Source of the DNA: Paenibacillus pasadenensis DSM 19293
Lineage (GTDB): Bacteria; Bacillota; Bacilli; Paenibacillales; Paenibacillaceae
Assembly: GCF_000422485.1 (NCBI RefSeq)
Contig: NZ_AULW01000001.1
Location: 248,001 to 312,000, forward strand
DNA length: 64,000 nt
Reading direction: 5' to 3'
In this document: in pieces, positions 16,624 through 26,296 of the stretch
Position numbering within the stretch: the stretch's first letter is position 1
Layout of the letters: every line of letters starts with the position of its first letter
Notes under the pieces: generated by a model
The model's input: only the letters and a program-made list of their open reading frames with translations
The model's database searches: none
Told to the model about the DNA's origin: nothing
Made by a program: the position numbers and the translations under genes

Positions 16624-18579
16624 TCAATGGCTATGCCCGTCCCCGGTCGGCTGCGGCAGATCCGCGTCGCTGCCGAGATAGATGCGGATCGTCGAGCCTT
16701 TGTCCACGCGGGCCCCGGCCTCCGGCGCCTGCCGGATGACGGTGCTGCCGCTGCCGGCGGAGACGAGATTGAAGTTCATGTTCATATCCTCGTAGATGTC
16801 CGAAACGGTCTTGCCGACGAGATTCGGGACGGTGACCGTCGCCGTCTCGCCGTATTTGTACTTCTTGCCGATCTGATCGGCGCTCTTGGGCACGCCCATG
16901 TACTGCAGCGAGTCCTCGAGGATGCCCTTGACGATCGGCGCGGCGACGACGCCGCCGAACTGGATGCCCTGCGGATTGTCGACGGCGACGTAGACGACGA
17001 TGCGCGGATTGTCGGCCGGCGCGATGCCGATGAACGAGACGATGTGCTCGTTGGCCGAATAACGGCCATTGATGACCTTCTGCGCGGTGCCCGTCTTGCC
17101 GCCGACGCGGTAGCCGTCGAGGAAGGCGTTGCCGCCGGTGCCGAGCGCGACGACGCTCTCGAGCGCCTCGCGCACTTGCGCGCTGGTCTTTTCGGAAATG
17201 ACCTTGCGCACCGCCTCCGGCTCGATCCGCTCGACCACCTCGCCCGTCTCGGGCTTGATCCACGCCTTGGCCAGATGAGGCTTGTAGAGCGTGCCGCCGT
17301 TGACCGCCGCGGACACCGCCGCGATCTGCTGGATCGGCGTCACCGATACGCCCTGCCCGAACGCGGTCGTCGCCAGCTCCACCGGTCCGACCTGACTGGG
17401 CTTGAACAGGATGCCGTTCTCCTCGCCGCCGATGTCGATGCCGGTCTTCTTCCCGAAGCCGAAGTCCTTAATATACTTGAATAGCGTCTCTTTGCCAAGC
17501 CGGTTGCCGAGCGCGACGAAGCCGGGGTTGCAGGAGTTCTGCACGACCTCGAGGAACGTCTGGCTGCCGTGGCCGCCCTTTTTCCAGCAGCGCAGCCTCG
17601 CGCCGCCGATCTCGACCGCTCCGGGGTCGTAGAAATGCTCGTTCTTCAGGTTGACCTTGCCTTCCTCCAGCGCCGCCGACAAGGTGATGATCTTGAACGT
17701 CGAGCCCGGCTCGTACGTCATCCAGATCGGCAGGATGCGGTTGTACACCTCCGCCGGATAGGCGTTGTAGTTGCCCGGCTCGAACGTCGGACGGCTGGCC
17801 ATGCCGAGCACCTCGCCGTTGTTCGGATCCATGGCGATCGCAATCGCGCTGTTCGGCTTGTACTTGGCCATCGCCTGGTCAAGCTCGCGCTCCATGATGC
17901 TCTGGATCTGCCGGTCGATCGTCAGCTGCAGGTTCAGCCCGTCCTGGGGCTCGTCGAGCTTGTCGGTCGAGCCGGGCATGAGATGGCCGCTCGCGTCCGA
18001 CAGGTAGGAGACGCTTCCCTTTACTCCCTTGAGGTAGGAATCGTATTTCTTCTCGACGCCGGTCAGGCCGCCGTCGATGCCGGTGATGCCGAGCACGCTG
18101 GCGGCCAGCTCGCCGAACGGATAGTAGCGCTTGTTGTCCTCCGCCACGACGATGCCCGGCAGCTCCAGCTTGCGCACCTCCATCGCCTTCTCCAGCGTGA
18201 TCTTGCGTCCCTCGGGCTTGATGAACACGCTGCTCGCCCGCTTCTTGAGCAAGCCGAGCAGCTTCTGCTCGTCGATGCCGAGCACGGGGGCCAGCTTGCG
18301 GGCGGTGCCCTCCTTGTCCTTGATCTGGACCGGGATGGCCACGATCGTAGGCGAGCTGACGTTGTAGGCGAGCTGCTCGCCGCTGCGGTCGAGGATATCG
18401 CCGCGGCGCGGCGCGAAGTCGACCTCGCGGCGCCAGTTGTCCTCCGCCTTGGCCGACAGCTCGCCTCCGCGCGCCAGCTGGACATAGGCAAGGCGCGCGA
18501 TGAGCGCGCCGAATCCGATGATGACGATGACCAGCGCCAGGAACAGGCGCCGGCGCAAGGTGACGTGGGACACCTTCAT
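16624..18579 (-). CDS. spoVD: Sporulation transpeptidase SpoVD (class B PBP)
   Basis: Class B penicillin-binding protein needed for spore cortex; 651 residues (B. subtilis 646). One N-terminal membrane helix (LFLALVIVIIGFGALIARL) is followed by the dimerisation domain. The transpeptidase motifs are STFK (YEPGSTFKIITL), SCN (VQNSCNPGF) and KTG (VGGKTGTAQK). A single C-terminal PASTA domain begins VTVPNLVGKTVSDIYED. The ATG at 18579 has GGAGAGGGG upstream; the frame opens 19 codons earlier without support. It works with SpoVE. Confidence 0.96.
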   Translation of the reverse strand: MKVSHVTLRRRLFLALVIVIIGFGALIARLAYVQLARGGELSAKAEDNWRREVDFAPRRGDILDRSGEQLAYNVSSPTIVAIPVQIKDKEGTARKLAPVLGIDEQKLLGLLKKRASSVFIKPEGRKITLEKAMEVRKLELPGIVVAEDNKRYYPFGELAASVLGITGIDGGLTGVEKKYDSYLKGVKGSVSYLSDASGHLMPGSTDKLDEPQDGLNLQLTIDRQIQSIMERELDQAMAKYKPNSAIAIAMDPNNGEVLGMASRPTFEPGNYNAYPAEVYNRILPIWMTYEPGSTFKIITLSAALEEGKVNLKNEHFYDPGAVEIGGARLRCWKKGGHGSQTFLEVVQNSCNPGFVALGNRLGKETLFKYIKDFGFGKKTGIDIGGEENGILFKPSQVGPVELATTAFGQGVSVTPIQQIAAVSAAVNGGTLYKPHLAKAWIKPETGEVVERIEPEAVRKVISEKTSAQVREALESVVALGTGGNAFLDGYRVGGKTGTAQKVINGRYSANEHIVSFIGIAPADNPRIVVYVAVDNPQGIQFGGVVAAPIVKGILEDSLQYMGVPKSADQIGKKYKYGETATVTVPNLVGKTVSDIYEDMNMNFNLVSAGSGSTVIRQAPEAGARVDKGSTIRIYLGSDADLPQPTGDGHSH

Positions 18580-18717
18580 CCGCTCGTTCCCCTCTCCGTT
18601 CGAACTTGGGAGGACAGCCAGAGTCTGTCCGTACACGTTACCCTATTCGATGAAGAGAGGTTGTAGAACAAGCCCGGAGGCCGGGCCCGACCTCGCGAGC
18701 CGCAGAGCCGCGGCCGC

Positions 18718-21018
18718 TCAGCCTCCTGGCGACCGGTCCGGCCCGCTGCCGGCTGTTTCCGTATCCGCAGAGCCTTCCTTCGGCTTCTTCTCGCCGTCCG
18801 CTGCCGCGTCTGCGGCGCTTCCGTCGGCGGACTCGGCCGCCGCCTCGCCCGGAGGCTTCAACGTCAGCTTGACGACCGGCTCGCCGTTCAGGCGCGCATC
18901 GCTCTGAGCGACGACATAGCCTTCGCCCTCGGTGACGCAGCGCTTGCCGGCCGAGGAGCAGAGCTGCAGCGCGTCCCGCAGCGACAGTCCGGCGAGCGAC
19001 GGCAGCGCCAGCTCGCTCTCCTTCTCGGTGAGCAGGTAGACGCGCTGCTTTTCCGCCAGCACCGCTCCGGCCGGCGGCATCTGCTGCAGCACCTTCGCAC
19101 CTTTGCCGACCAGCTTCGACTCGAGGCCGCGCTTCTTCAGCTCCGCCTGCGCCTCGGCCGCTCCGAGCCCTTTCAGGTCGGGCACGGTCAGCGCCGCCTG
19201 CCCGGAGGAGGCCGTCGTCTCGACCGACGGCTTGACGCCCATGTAGCGCAGGCTGTTGCCGACGATTTCCTTGAACACCGGCGCCGCGACGGTGCCGCCG
19301 CCGACCATCGGGTTGTTCGGCGAGTCGACGAGCACGTAGACGACGATGCGCGGATTTTCGACCGGCGCGTAGCCGATGAAGGAGACGACGTATTTATCCG
19401 ACGAGTAGCCTTTGCCGACGACCTTCTGCGCGGTGCCGGTCTTGCCGGCGATGCGGTAGCCGGCGATCGCGGCGTTTTTGCCGCTGCCGATCTCCTTGTC
19501 GGAGACGACCTGCTCGAGGTACTCGCCGACCTTGCGCGACGTCTCGGCGCTGATGACCTGCCGCACGACCTCCGGCTTCGTCTCCGTCACCTTGCCGGTC
19601 TTGGGATCCTCGACCGACTTGACGATATGCGGCTTCATCAGCTTGCCGCCGTTGGCGACGGCCGCGACGGCCGTGACCTGCTGGATCGGCGTCACCGCCA
19701 CCGGTCCCTGGCCGAATGTCGCGCGGGCGACGTCGGACGGATAGATGATGTTGAGCACGCCCCTGGACTCGTTGCCGAGCTCGACGCCGGTGCGCTTGCC
19801 GAAGCCGAAGTTCTCGATGTAGTCGACGAGCTTCTCCTTGCCGAGCATCTCGTAGCCGAGCTTGACGAAGGCGACGTTGGAGGAGCGCTTGAGCCCTTCC
19901 AGATAGCTGATCTCGCCCCATCCGCCGCGGCGGATGTCGCGCACCGTGTTGCCCGGCACTTTGATCGAGCCGGACTTATAGGTGGCGTTCGGGTTGAACA
20001 CGCCTTCCTGCACCGCGCTCGCCAGCGTCACGATCTTGAACGTCGAGCCCGGCTCGTACAGCGAGCTGACCGCATGGTTGTAGAAATTGCCGACCTTGTA
20101 CTTGGAGTAGTCGTTCGGATCGTAGGAAGGCAGGCTGCCCATGCCGAGGATCTCCATCGTGTTCGGATCGGCGGCGATCGCCGTGACGCTCTCCGGCTTG
20201 TACTCGTCGTACACTTTCTGGATCGCGTCCTGCAGGAAGTTCTGGATCTCGGCATCGAGCGTCAGCTTCAGCTTGCCGCCGTTCACCGCCGGCTGCACCT
20301 CGGCCCTGCCGCTCGCCACCTGGACGCGGTTGCCGTCCTTCTCGTAGACGATCTTGCCGTCCTGGCCCTTGAGCAGGTCGTTAAAGCCCGCCTCGAGGCC
20401 GGTGACCGGCTGGCCTTCCTTGTTCATATAGCCGAGCACATGCGCCGCGAGAAAATTGTTCGGGTAGTAGCGCTTCGAGCTTTCCTCGAGCACGATGCCG
20501 ACCGAGCCCTCGCGCAGCGTCTTGCCCGTGCGCTTCTTGTAGCTCTCGGCGAGCGCCTTGCGCAGCGCCAGCACCTCGTCGGCCTTCGCCTTGTCGATCT
20601 GATAGCCCTGCGGACGGAGCATGCGGTACTGCACGAGCTCGCCCTTGTCATTGCGGTAGGTCGCTTGCTGCAGCACCTCCGCCTCCGGCTTGCCGAGCAC
20701 CTTGGCCAGCCCTTGAGACGCTTCCGCGGCCAGTCCGACCTTGTCCAGCATCTTCGGATCGACGACGACGGAATAGGCCGGGATGTTCATCGCCAGCAGC
20801 GTGCCGTTGCGGTCGCTGATCGTGCCCCGCTCGGCCGGAATCGTGTCCTGGGCCGTCCAGATCTTTTTCGCCTCGTCCAGCCAGAAGTCCGCTTTCACGA
20901 CCTGGACCCAGAACAACCGGCTCAGCAGAATAAGAAAAAGGAGGGTAATAAGCCCTCCGACAACGACGGTACGCATTTTGATCCGCTTTACGGTTTGAAA
21001 AGCATGGTTCGCCTTCAT
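18718..21018 (-). CDS. pbpB: Septal transpeptidase PBP2B
   Basis: Essential class B PBP of the divisome; 766 residues. Membrane helix at about 17-40 (TVVVGGLITLLFLILLSRLF). Catalytic motifs are STFK (YEPGSTFKIVTL), SSN (LKRSSNVAFVK) and KTG (AGKTGTAQK). Two C-terminal PASTA domains follow (LTVPDLKGLGAAEAQ and LALPSLAGLSLRDA). The last 45 residues are a disordered, acidic Ala/Asp/Glu-rich tail not typical of the family core. The ATG lies 3 nt after the ftsL stop. Confidence 0.97.
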   Translation of the reverse strand: MKANHAFQTVKRIKMRTVVVGGLITLLFLILLSRLFWVQVVKADFWLDEAKKIWTAQDTIPAERGTISDRNGTLLAMNIPAYSVVVDPKMLDKVGLAAEASQGLAKVLGKPEAEVLQQATYRNDKGELVQYRMLRPQGYQIDKAKADEVLALRKALAESYKKRTGKTLREGSVGIVLEESSKRYYPNNFLAAHVLGYMNKEGQPVTGLEAGFNDLLKGQDGKIVYEKDGNRVQVASGRAEVQPAVNGGKLKLTLDAEIQNFLQDAIQKVYDEYKPESVTAIAADPNTMEILGMGSLPSYDPNDYSKYKVGNFYNHAVSSLYEPGSTFKIVTLASAVQEGVFNPNATYKSGSIKVPGNTVRDIRRGGWGEISYLEGLKRSSNVAFVKLGYEMLGKEKLVDYIENFGFGKRTGVELGNESRGVLNIIYPSDVARATFGQGPVAVTPIQQVTAVAAVANGGKLMKPHIVKSVEDPKTGKVTETKPEVVRQVISAETSRKVGEYLEQVVSDKEIGSGKNAAIAGYRIAGKTGTAQKVVGKGYSSDKYVVSFIGYAPVENPRIVVYVLVDSPNNPMVGGGTVAAPVFKEIVGNSLRYMGVKPSVETTASSGQAALTVPDLKGLGAAEAQAELKKRGLESKLVGKGAKVLQQMPPAGAVLAEKQRVYLLTEKESELALPSLAGLSLRDALQLCSSAGKRCVTEGEGYVVAQSDARLNGEPVVKLTLKPPGEAAAESADGSAADAAADGEKKPKEGSADTETAGSGPDRSPGG

Positions 21019-21021
21019 CGC

Positions 21022-21399
21022 TTACCGCCCTGTTTCTTGGCCTTCGTCCGCCTTGTCCGCTCCGGCCGGAGTCATGCCGAGCTCTTTCGCTTTTTTGGCG
21101 ATGACGGCGGGATCGGACAGCTTGGCCACTTCGCCCTGCAGCACTTTGACTTCGACGGCCGCTTGCTTGTAGCTGGAGTTCAGCTCCTTGATCTGGAGCT
21201 CCATCCGGTAATCCTGCGCGTAGCGGAACAGGATCAGCACGAGCACGCCGACGACCGCCAGCACAGACGCCATGTAGCGCAGCATTTCCCTCGGCGGGAT
21301 CGTCCTCCGGACCTTGACGACTCGTTTCGTTTCCTTTACCGGCTGCTGCTGCGGTTTTCGTTTGGGCTGCAAAGCCAAATTGCCATTCGTGTAAGCCAA
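21022..21399 (-). CDS. ftsL: Cell division protein FtsL (TTG start)
   Basis: Small bitopic divisome protein that pairs with DivIC and DivIB; 125 residues. A basic cytoplasmic tail (KRKPQQQPVKETKRVVKVRR) precedes one membrane helix (MLRYMASVLAVVGVLVLILF). A leucine-zipper-like coiled coil follows (YRMELQIKELNSSYKQAAVE) and ends in the family's KLSDP motif. The TTG at 21399 gives LAYTNGNLALQPKRK, the usual FtsL N-terminus, and has AGGAGGGG about 8 nt upstream. Upstream starts at 21453 or 21516 would overlap or abut rsmH and lack good sites. Confidence 0.92.
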   Translation of the reverse strand: MAYTNGNLALQPKRKPQQQPVKETKRVVKVRRTIPPREMLRYMASVLAVVGVLVLILFRYAQDYRMELQIKELNSSYKQAAVEVKVLQGEVAKLSDPAVIAKKAKELGMTPAGADKADEGQETGR

Positions 21400-21505
21400 A
21401 GCGGGCTCCCCTCCTGCGGTTTCATCTGATCTGCCGGCATGATGATCGGGCATCGAATTTTTGTTGGGTCGGTTCCAGGTTCGAGATTTCTTGCTTGGGG
21501 CAGCC

Positions 21506-22465
21506 TCAGGCGTCAAGCTTCTCCGCCACCCTCAGCTTCGCCGAGCGGGAGCGGGGATTCGCCTCCAGCTCCTCCTCCGACGGCAGCACCGGCTTGCGCG
21601 TCACGAGCTTCAGCTCGCCTTTGTTGCCGCAGACGCATTGGGGAAAATCGGGCGGGCATGTGCAGCGGGCGAGATGCCCGGCGAACAGCTGCTTGCAGAT
21701 CCGGTCCTCGAGCGAATGGAACGTGATGACCGATATCCTGCCGCCCGGCGCCGTGCAGGCGACGGCCTGCTCCAGCGCTTCCTCCTCCGCGCCGAGCTCG
21801 TCGTTGACCGCGATCCGCAGCGCCTGGAAGCTGCGCTTGGCCGGATGGCCGCCCGTGCGCCTCGCCGCCGCGGGGATGCCGGACTTGACCAGCTCCGCCA
21901 GCTCTCCTGTCGTCGAGATGTCGCCCTCGGCGCGCTTCTTCACGATGGCGCGCGCGATCTGCCGGGAGAACTTTTCCTCGCCGTACACGAACAGAATGCG
22001 GGCAAGCTCCTTCTCGTCCCAGGTGTTGACGACTTCATGCGCGGTCAGCTCCGACTCCCGGTCCATCCGCATGTCGAGCGGAGCGTCATGGTTGTAGCTG
22101 AAGCCTCTCTCGGCCTCGTCCAGCTGCGGGCTGGACACGCCGAGATCGAACAGGATGCCGTCGACCTGCGGAACGCCGTTCGTCTTGGGCACCTCGGGCA
22201 GCAGCATCAGCTGCTCCTGCAGGTAGCGGAAGTTGCTGCGCACGAGCGTCACGCGATCGAGATAGGGAGCGAGCCGGACGCGGGCATTTTCATGCGCCCA
22301 ATCGTCCTGGTCGAACGCGATCAGCCGGCCGCCCGGGCCGAGCCTCGAGGCGATCAGCTCGCTGTGCCCGGCTCCGCCGAGCGTGCAGTCGACATAGATG
22401 CCGTCCGGCTTGATCGCCAAGCCGTCCACGGCTTCTTCTCTCAATACCGTAATGTGATGAAACAA
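21506..22465 (-). CDS. rsmH: 16S rRNA m4C1402 methyltransferase RsmH (MraW)
   Basis: SAM-dependent N4-methylation of 16S rRNA C1402; 319 residues. The SAM motif [21 protein letters not shown] and the family signatures ([33 protein letters not shown]) are present. The C-terminus has [13 protein letters not shown]. The TTG start has AGGAGG 8 nt upstream. It follows mraZ, as in nearly all dcw clusters. Confidence 0.98.
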   Translation of the reverse strand: MFHHITVLREEAVDGLAIKPDGIYVDCTLGGAGHSELIASRLGPGGRLIAFDQDDWAHENARVRLAPYLDRVTLVRSNFRYLQEQLMLLPEVPKTNGVPQVDGILFDLGVSSPQLDEAERGFSYNHDAPLDMRMDRESELTAHEVVNTWDEKELARILFVYGEEKFSRQIARAIVKKRAEGDISTTGELAELVKSGIPAAARRTGGHPAKRSFQALRIAVNDELGAEEEALEQAVACTAPGGRISVITFHSLEDRICKQLFAGHLARCTCPPDFPQCVCGNKGELKLVTRKPVLPSEEELEANPRSRSAKLRVAEKLDA

Positions 22466-22540
22466 TGTCTGTTCCTCCTGATCCCTTGGTGACTGACCTT
22501 GGTGACTGTTCGATCCTTAATCCAAATTGAATGATGTGAA

Positions 22541-22978
22541 TCAGAATTGAATGTCGAAATCCACCAGCTTCTCCGCGATCTCGTTGAAAGTTTCCTCCGA
22601 CTGCTCGTAGTAGCCTTCCCACAGCGGCTTGCTCCAGATTTCGACCCGGCTCGACACGCCGAGCACCATGCAATCCTTTTCCAGCTTCGCATACTCCGTC
22701 AAGTGATTGGGCAAATTTACCCTTCCCTGTTTGTCGAGCTCCAATTCGACCGCCCCCGAAAAGAAAAAACGGCTGAACGCTCGCGCGTCCGCCTTCATGA
22801 GGGGGAGCTGGCGAATTTTCTGCTCAAGCTGCTTCCACTCTTCCATCGGATACACAAACAGGCAGTTGTCCAAGCCGCGGGTCGCGATGAAAGCCGGGCC
22901 GAGATGCTCGCGGAACTTGGCAGGAATCGTAAGGCGGCCTTTGTCGTCCAAGCTGTGCTGATGCTCTCCCAGAAACAT
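22541..22978 (-). CDS. mraZ: Transcriptional regulator MraZ
   Basis: First gene of the classical dcw cluster; 145 residues with two AbrB-like SpoVT repeats ([24 protein letters not shown] and [22 protein letters not shown]). The family binds its own promoter at TGGGN direct repeats and represses the cluster; matching repeats lie directly upstream. The ATG at 22978 matches the invariant N-terminus; the open frame continues 18 codons further without support. Confidence 0.98.
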   Translation of the reverse strand: MFLGEHQHSLDDKGRLTIPAKFREHLGPAFIATRGLDNCLFVYPMEEWKQLEQKIRQLPLMKADARAFSRFFFSGAVELELDKQGRVNLPNHLTEYAKLEKDCMVLGVSSRVEIWSKPLWEGYYEQSEETFNEIAEKLVDFDIQF

Positions 22979-22985
22979 AGGCTTG

Positions 22986-23031
22986 CCCCACTCCCTTCCC
23001 CCAACGCTCCACTTTGCCCCACTTTCTCCCA
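22986..23031 (-). promoter_or_regulatory. MraZ operator: TGGGN direct repeats
   Basis: Reading toward mraZ, TGGGA, TGGGG, TGGAG and GGGGA follow each other with exactly 5-nt spacers, then TGGGG after 6 nt, ending about 7 bp before the ATG. Two spacers end in AAAG, giving AAAGTGG. MraZ of other bacteria is known to bind TGGGN repeats with 10-bp periodicity. No clear sigmaA promoter was recognised upstream. Confidence 0.75.
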
Positions 23032-23185
23032 CTCGGGAATTGGTATTCGGCGTATCGCGTCCTTTTCCTGCTAGATGAGGACGTTTTTCATAATCTTTTT
23101 GTCCCTTTTTTCACGGGTCCGATAAAACTTTCTGCGGCCGCGAGTCGTCTATCGGCATCGCAAATTCAAATGTCGGAAAAGCGCG

Positions 23186-23214
23186 AAAAAGCCAGACGGC
23201 TAAGCCGTCTGGCT
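23186..23214 (-). terminator. Rho-independent terminator after ahcY
   Basis: AGCCAGACGGC and GCCGTCTGGCT pair perfectly around a 3-nt loop, with a T run on the minus strand. It separates ahcY from mraZ, so mraZ should have its own promoter. Confidence 0.88.
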
Positions 23215-23234
23215 TCACGTTCGGCAGGTTCCTC

Positions 23235-24500
23235 TTACGACGACCAGCTGTCCAGGTACTGCTTCTGCTCTTCGGTGAGCGCGTCGATGTGGATGCCGAG
23301 CGCCTCCAGCTTCGTGCGCGCCACGCGCTCGTCGAGCTCATACGGGACGCTGACGACGCCCGGGCCGAGCTCCTTGTAGCTGTCGTTGACATACTTGAGC
23401 GCGACCGCCTGGAGCGCGAACGTCATGTCCATGATCTCGGCCGGATGGCCGTCGCCGGCCGCGAGATTGACGAGACGGCCTTCGGCGAGCACGTAGATCG
23501 AGCGGCCGTCATGCAGCCGGTATTCCTCGATGTTTTTGCGCACCGTGCGGATCTCCTTGGTGAGCGCGGCCAGATCCGGCTTGCTGAACTCGACGTCGAA
23601 ATGGCCCGCATTGGCGAGGATCGCGCCGTTTTTCATCTGCGGATAGTGCTCGCCGTTGATGACGTACTTGTTGCCGGTCACGGTGATGAACATGTCGCCG
23701 TGCTTGGCGGCCTCGGCCATCGGCATCACCTGGAAGCCGTCCATATGGGCTTCGACGGCCTTGATCGCGTCGACCTCGGTGACGATGACGTTCGCGCCGA
23801 GTCCTTTGGCCCGCATCGCGACCCCTTTGCCGCACCAGCCGTAGCCGACGACGACGACCGTCTTGCCGGTCACGATCAGGTTCGTCGTGCGGATGAGGCC
23901 GTCCCAGGCCGACTGTCCGGTGCCGTAGCGGTTGTCGAACAGATGCTTGCAGTAGGCGTCGTTGACGGCGACCATCGGGAATTTGAGCGCGCCTTCCTTT
24001 TGCAGCGCCTTGAGCTTGATGATGCCGGTCGTCGTCTCCTCCGCGCCGCCGCGCAGATTCTCCATCAGATCCGGGCGCTCGGCATGCAGGATCGTCGCGA
24101 AGTCGCCGCCGTCGTCGATGATGAGGTCCGGCTTGCTCTCCAGCGCGCGCACCATGAGCTGCTTGAACTCCTGCGGATCCGGGTTGTACTTGGCGAACAC
24201 CGTGATGCCGTCCTCGACGAGAGCCGCGCACACGTCGTCCTGCGTGGACAGCGGGTTGCTGCCGGTGATCGTCACTTCCGCTCCGCCGGCCTGTACGACC
24301 TTGGCCAGATAGGCCGTCTTCGCCTCCAGATGAAGGCAGATCGACACCTTCAGTCCCTTGAACGGCTGCTCCTTCTCGAACTGCTCGCGGATCTGGTTCA
24401 GCACCGGCATATGCGCCTGCACCCAGTCGATTTTCAGCTTGCCTTCCGCAGCGAGGCTCCTATCGGCCACGATGCTCGTTTCCTTCGCTTTCACGCTCAT
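23235..24500 (-). CDS. ahcY: Adenosylhomocysteinase
   Basis: NAD-dependent hydrolysis of S-adenosylhomocysteine to adenosine and homocysteine, recycling the methyl cycle; 421 residues, the shorter bacterial/archaeal form. N-terminal substrate motifs include HLEAKTAYLAKVV and TGSNPLSTQDDV. The NAD loop is VVGYGWCGKGVAMRAKGLGA, and NAGHFDVEF follows. The C-terminus carries the conserved GPGVVSVPYELDERVA. The ATG at 24500 has an AGAGG site. B. subtilis uses the Pfs/LuxS-type route instead. Its place between bshC and mraZ is not the B. subtilis order. Confidence 0.96.
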   Translation of the reverse strand: MSVKAKETSIVADRSLAAEGKLKIDWVQAHMPVLNQIREQFEKEQPFKGLKVSICLHLEAKTAYLAKVVQAGGAEVTITGSNPLSTQDDVCAALVEDGITVFAKYNPDPQEFKQLMVRALESKPDLIIDDGGDFATILHAERPDLMENLRGGAEETTTGIIKLKALQKEGALKFPMVAVNDAYCKHLFDNRYGTGQSAWDGLIRTTNLIVTGKTVVVVGYGWCGKGVAMRAKGLGANVIVTEVDAIKAVEAHMDGFQVMPMAEAAKHGDMFITVTGNKYVINGEHYPQMKNGAILANAGHFDVEFSKPDLAALTKEIRTVRKNIEEYRLHDGRSIYVLAEGRLVNLAAGDGHPAEIMDMTFALQAVALKYVNDSYKELGPGVVSVPYELDERVARTKLEALGIHIDALTEEQKQYLDSWSS

Positions 24501-24534
24501 TGATCTGCCTCTTTTCTTCAGTGGTTTCCCTCGA

Positions 24535-26184
24535 TCAGAGCCGCATGACGCCGTGCTTGGCGCAGGGCTCGTACGGCTCCGCCAGCAGCCGGTCCAGCCA
24601 GCCTCTTCCATAGCGGTTCATGAAATAGACCGCCGCCAGCACCCGCTCCTGCGGACGGCCTTCCGGCACGGCCGACAGCTCGAGCCCGGCCAGCCGCTCC
24701 AGCTCCGTCCGCTCGCGGCTTTCGAGCGCCTGCAGCGTTTTGGCCTGCATGTAGCCGATTTCCCGCGCGATCCGCTCCCAATTCGTCCGGCCGAGCTCCT
24801 CCAGGCCGCGCTCCTGTCCGGCCGCCAGCGCCAGCGCGGGCCGATACGCCTCGCGCATCGCCTGCAGCGCCTGCTCGAAGCCGCCGCGGATGTCCGCCGC
24901 TCCCTGCCGGTCGAGCAGCTCCGCCTTGACGCCGCCGAGACCGGCGAGCACCTGCTCCAGCTGCAGCGAATGCCGCGCCATCGTCTTGACGGCATGCGGC
25001 TCCAGCAGCGTGAAGCTCAGGCGCGGCGTGACGATCGGCATCTGCATGCCGAGCCGTCCGAACGCTTCGGCCGTCTGCGCCCAGTAGGCGATCTCGCCCG
25101 GTCCGAGCACGGTGGAAAGGACGGGGAACAAATAATCCTGCATGAGCGGACGGGTAAGCACGTTATTGCTCAGCCGCTCCGGATGCGCCTCGGCCAGCTC
25201 CAGCAGCTCGGCCTCGCTCAGCGACACGAGGCCGCGGCGGTCGCGGAAGCGTCCGCCGGCGCGCTGCAGCAGCAGCCGCTCGCCGGCGCGCGGCTCCTCC
25301 GCGAACAAGAACAGGTTGGCGGCGTCCTCCGCCGCCTCGGCCTGCGCCTTGTAGCCGAGCGCCTCGACCCGGCGGGTCGAGGCGGCGTACGCTGCGGCAA
25401 GCTCGCCGGACGATTCCGCCAGCCGCCGGAACATCGGCCCTTCCAGCCGGCGAAGCGCCGGATGGTCGGCGTCGGCAAGCAGCAAGCCGGACTCTCCGAG
25501 CCAGTCCGTCAGCAGCGCCGCGAACAGCTCGGTCAGCGTCGCGCAGCCGGCCGCCCGGGCGCGGAGCGAGCGCAGCAGCTCCGGCTTGAACGGCGTGTCG
25601 GCGAGCCCCGCTTCCAGCTCGGCCAGCGCCGCCTCGAGGTCGGAGCCGCCGAGCCGGGTGCGGCTGACCGACGTCGCTGGGCCGGGCGGACGCGGCATGG
25701 AGAGCCGCCGGAGTTCCGGCGCGTCCACCGGCGAGGGCAGGCAGGCGAGGCAAGCCTCGTCCCAGTCATGGTCCTCGCCCGCGATCCAGAATACCGGCAC
25801 GACCGGCACCCCGAGCCTTTTGGAAGCGGCTTCGGCGGCCTGCAGGATCGTCACCGCCTTATAAAGGATCATGAGCGGCCCGGTCCATAGGATGGCCTGC
25901 TGGCCGCCGACGACGACGGGAGCGCCGTCCGCGAGCCGCTCCAAATTCCGCTCGGCCGCCTCCGAGATGCCGAGCGGCTGCTGGAAAGCGCGCAGCGCGC
26001 CGGCCAGCTCGCGGCTGCCGGCGCGCCGATCGGCCGAGCCGTTCAAATAATCGAGCCGCCTGCGCCAGGAGGAGCCGTCGGCCGGATGATGGCCGAACAG
26101 CTCTTCCAGCGCAGGGTCGCGGCGCTGTATGTATGCATCTGCAAGGGGCTGCCCGAAAGGCAGCTCCATTCGAACGATGTCCAT
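24535..26184 (-). CDS. bshC: Bacillithiol biosynthesis cysteine-adding enzyme BshC
   Basis: Last step of bacillithiol synthesis, attaching cysteine to GlcN-malate; 549 residues, the usual length. Family landmarks are VVGGQQAILWTGPLMILYKAVT, the HIGH-like FWIAGEDHDWDEA and a C-terminal coiled-coil region. BshC (YllA) sits just upstream of mraZ in Bacillus; here ahcY is inserted between them. The reading frame is strongly Ala/Arg/Leu-rich like its neighbours, which fits the high GC content. Confidence 0.96.
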   Translation of the reverse strand: MDIVRMELPFGQPLADAYIQRRDPALEELFGHHPADGSSWRRRLDYLNGSADRRAGSRELAGALRAFQQPLGISEAAERNLERLADGAPVVVGGQQAILWTGPLMILYKAVTILQAAEAASKRLGVPVVPVFWIAGEDHDWDEACLACLPSPVDAPELRRLSMPRPPGPATSVSRTRLGGSDLEAALAELEAGLADTPFKPELLRSLRARAAGCATLTELFAALLTDWLGESGLLLADADHPALRRLEGPMFRRLAESSGELAAAYAASTRRVEALGYKAQAEAAEDAANLFLFAEEPRAGERLLLQRAGGRFRDRRGLVSLSEAELLELAEAHPERLSNNVLTRPLMQDYLFPVLSTVLGPGEIAYWAQTAEAFGRLGMQMPIVTPRLSFTLLEPHAVKTMARHSLQLEQVLAGLGGVKAELLDRQGAADIRGGFEQALQAMREAYRPALALAAGQERGLEELGRTNWERIAREIGYMQAKTLQALESRERTELERLAGLELSAVPEGRPQERVLAAVYFMNRYGRGWLDRLLAEPYEPCAKHGVMRL

Positions 26185-26296
26185 GACCCGAATCGGCCTC
26201 CCCGAGATCCTACCATTCTTTCGCTACGATTGTACACAATGACGGTACGACCGTCAAAACCGTAACTGAAAGTATAACAGATTGGCGCCGGCCGGG

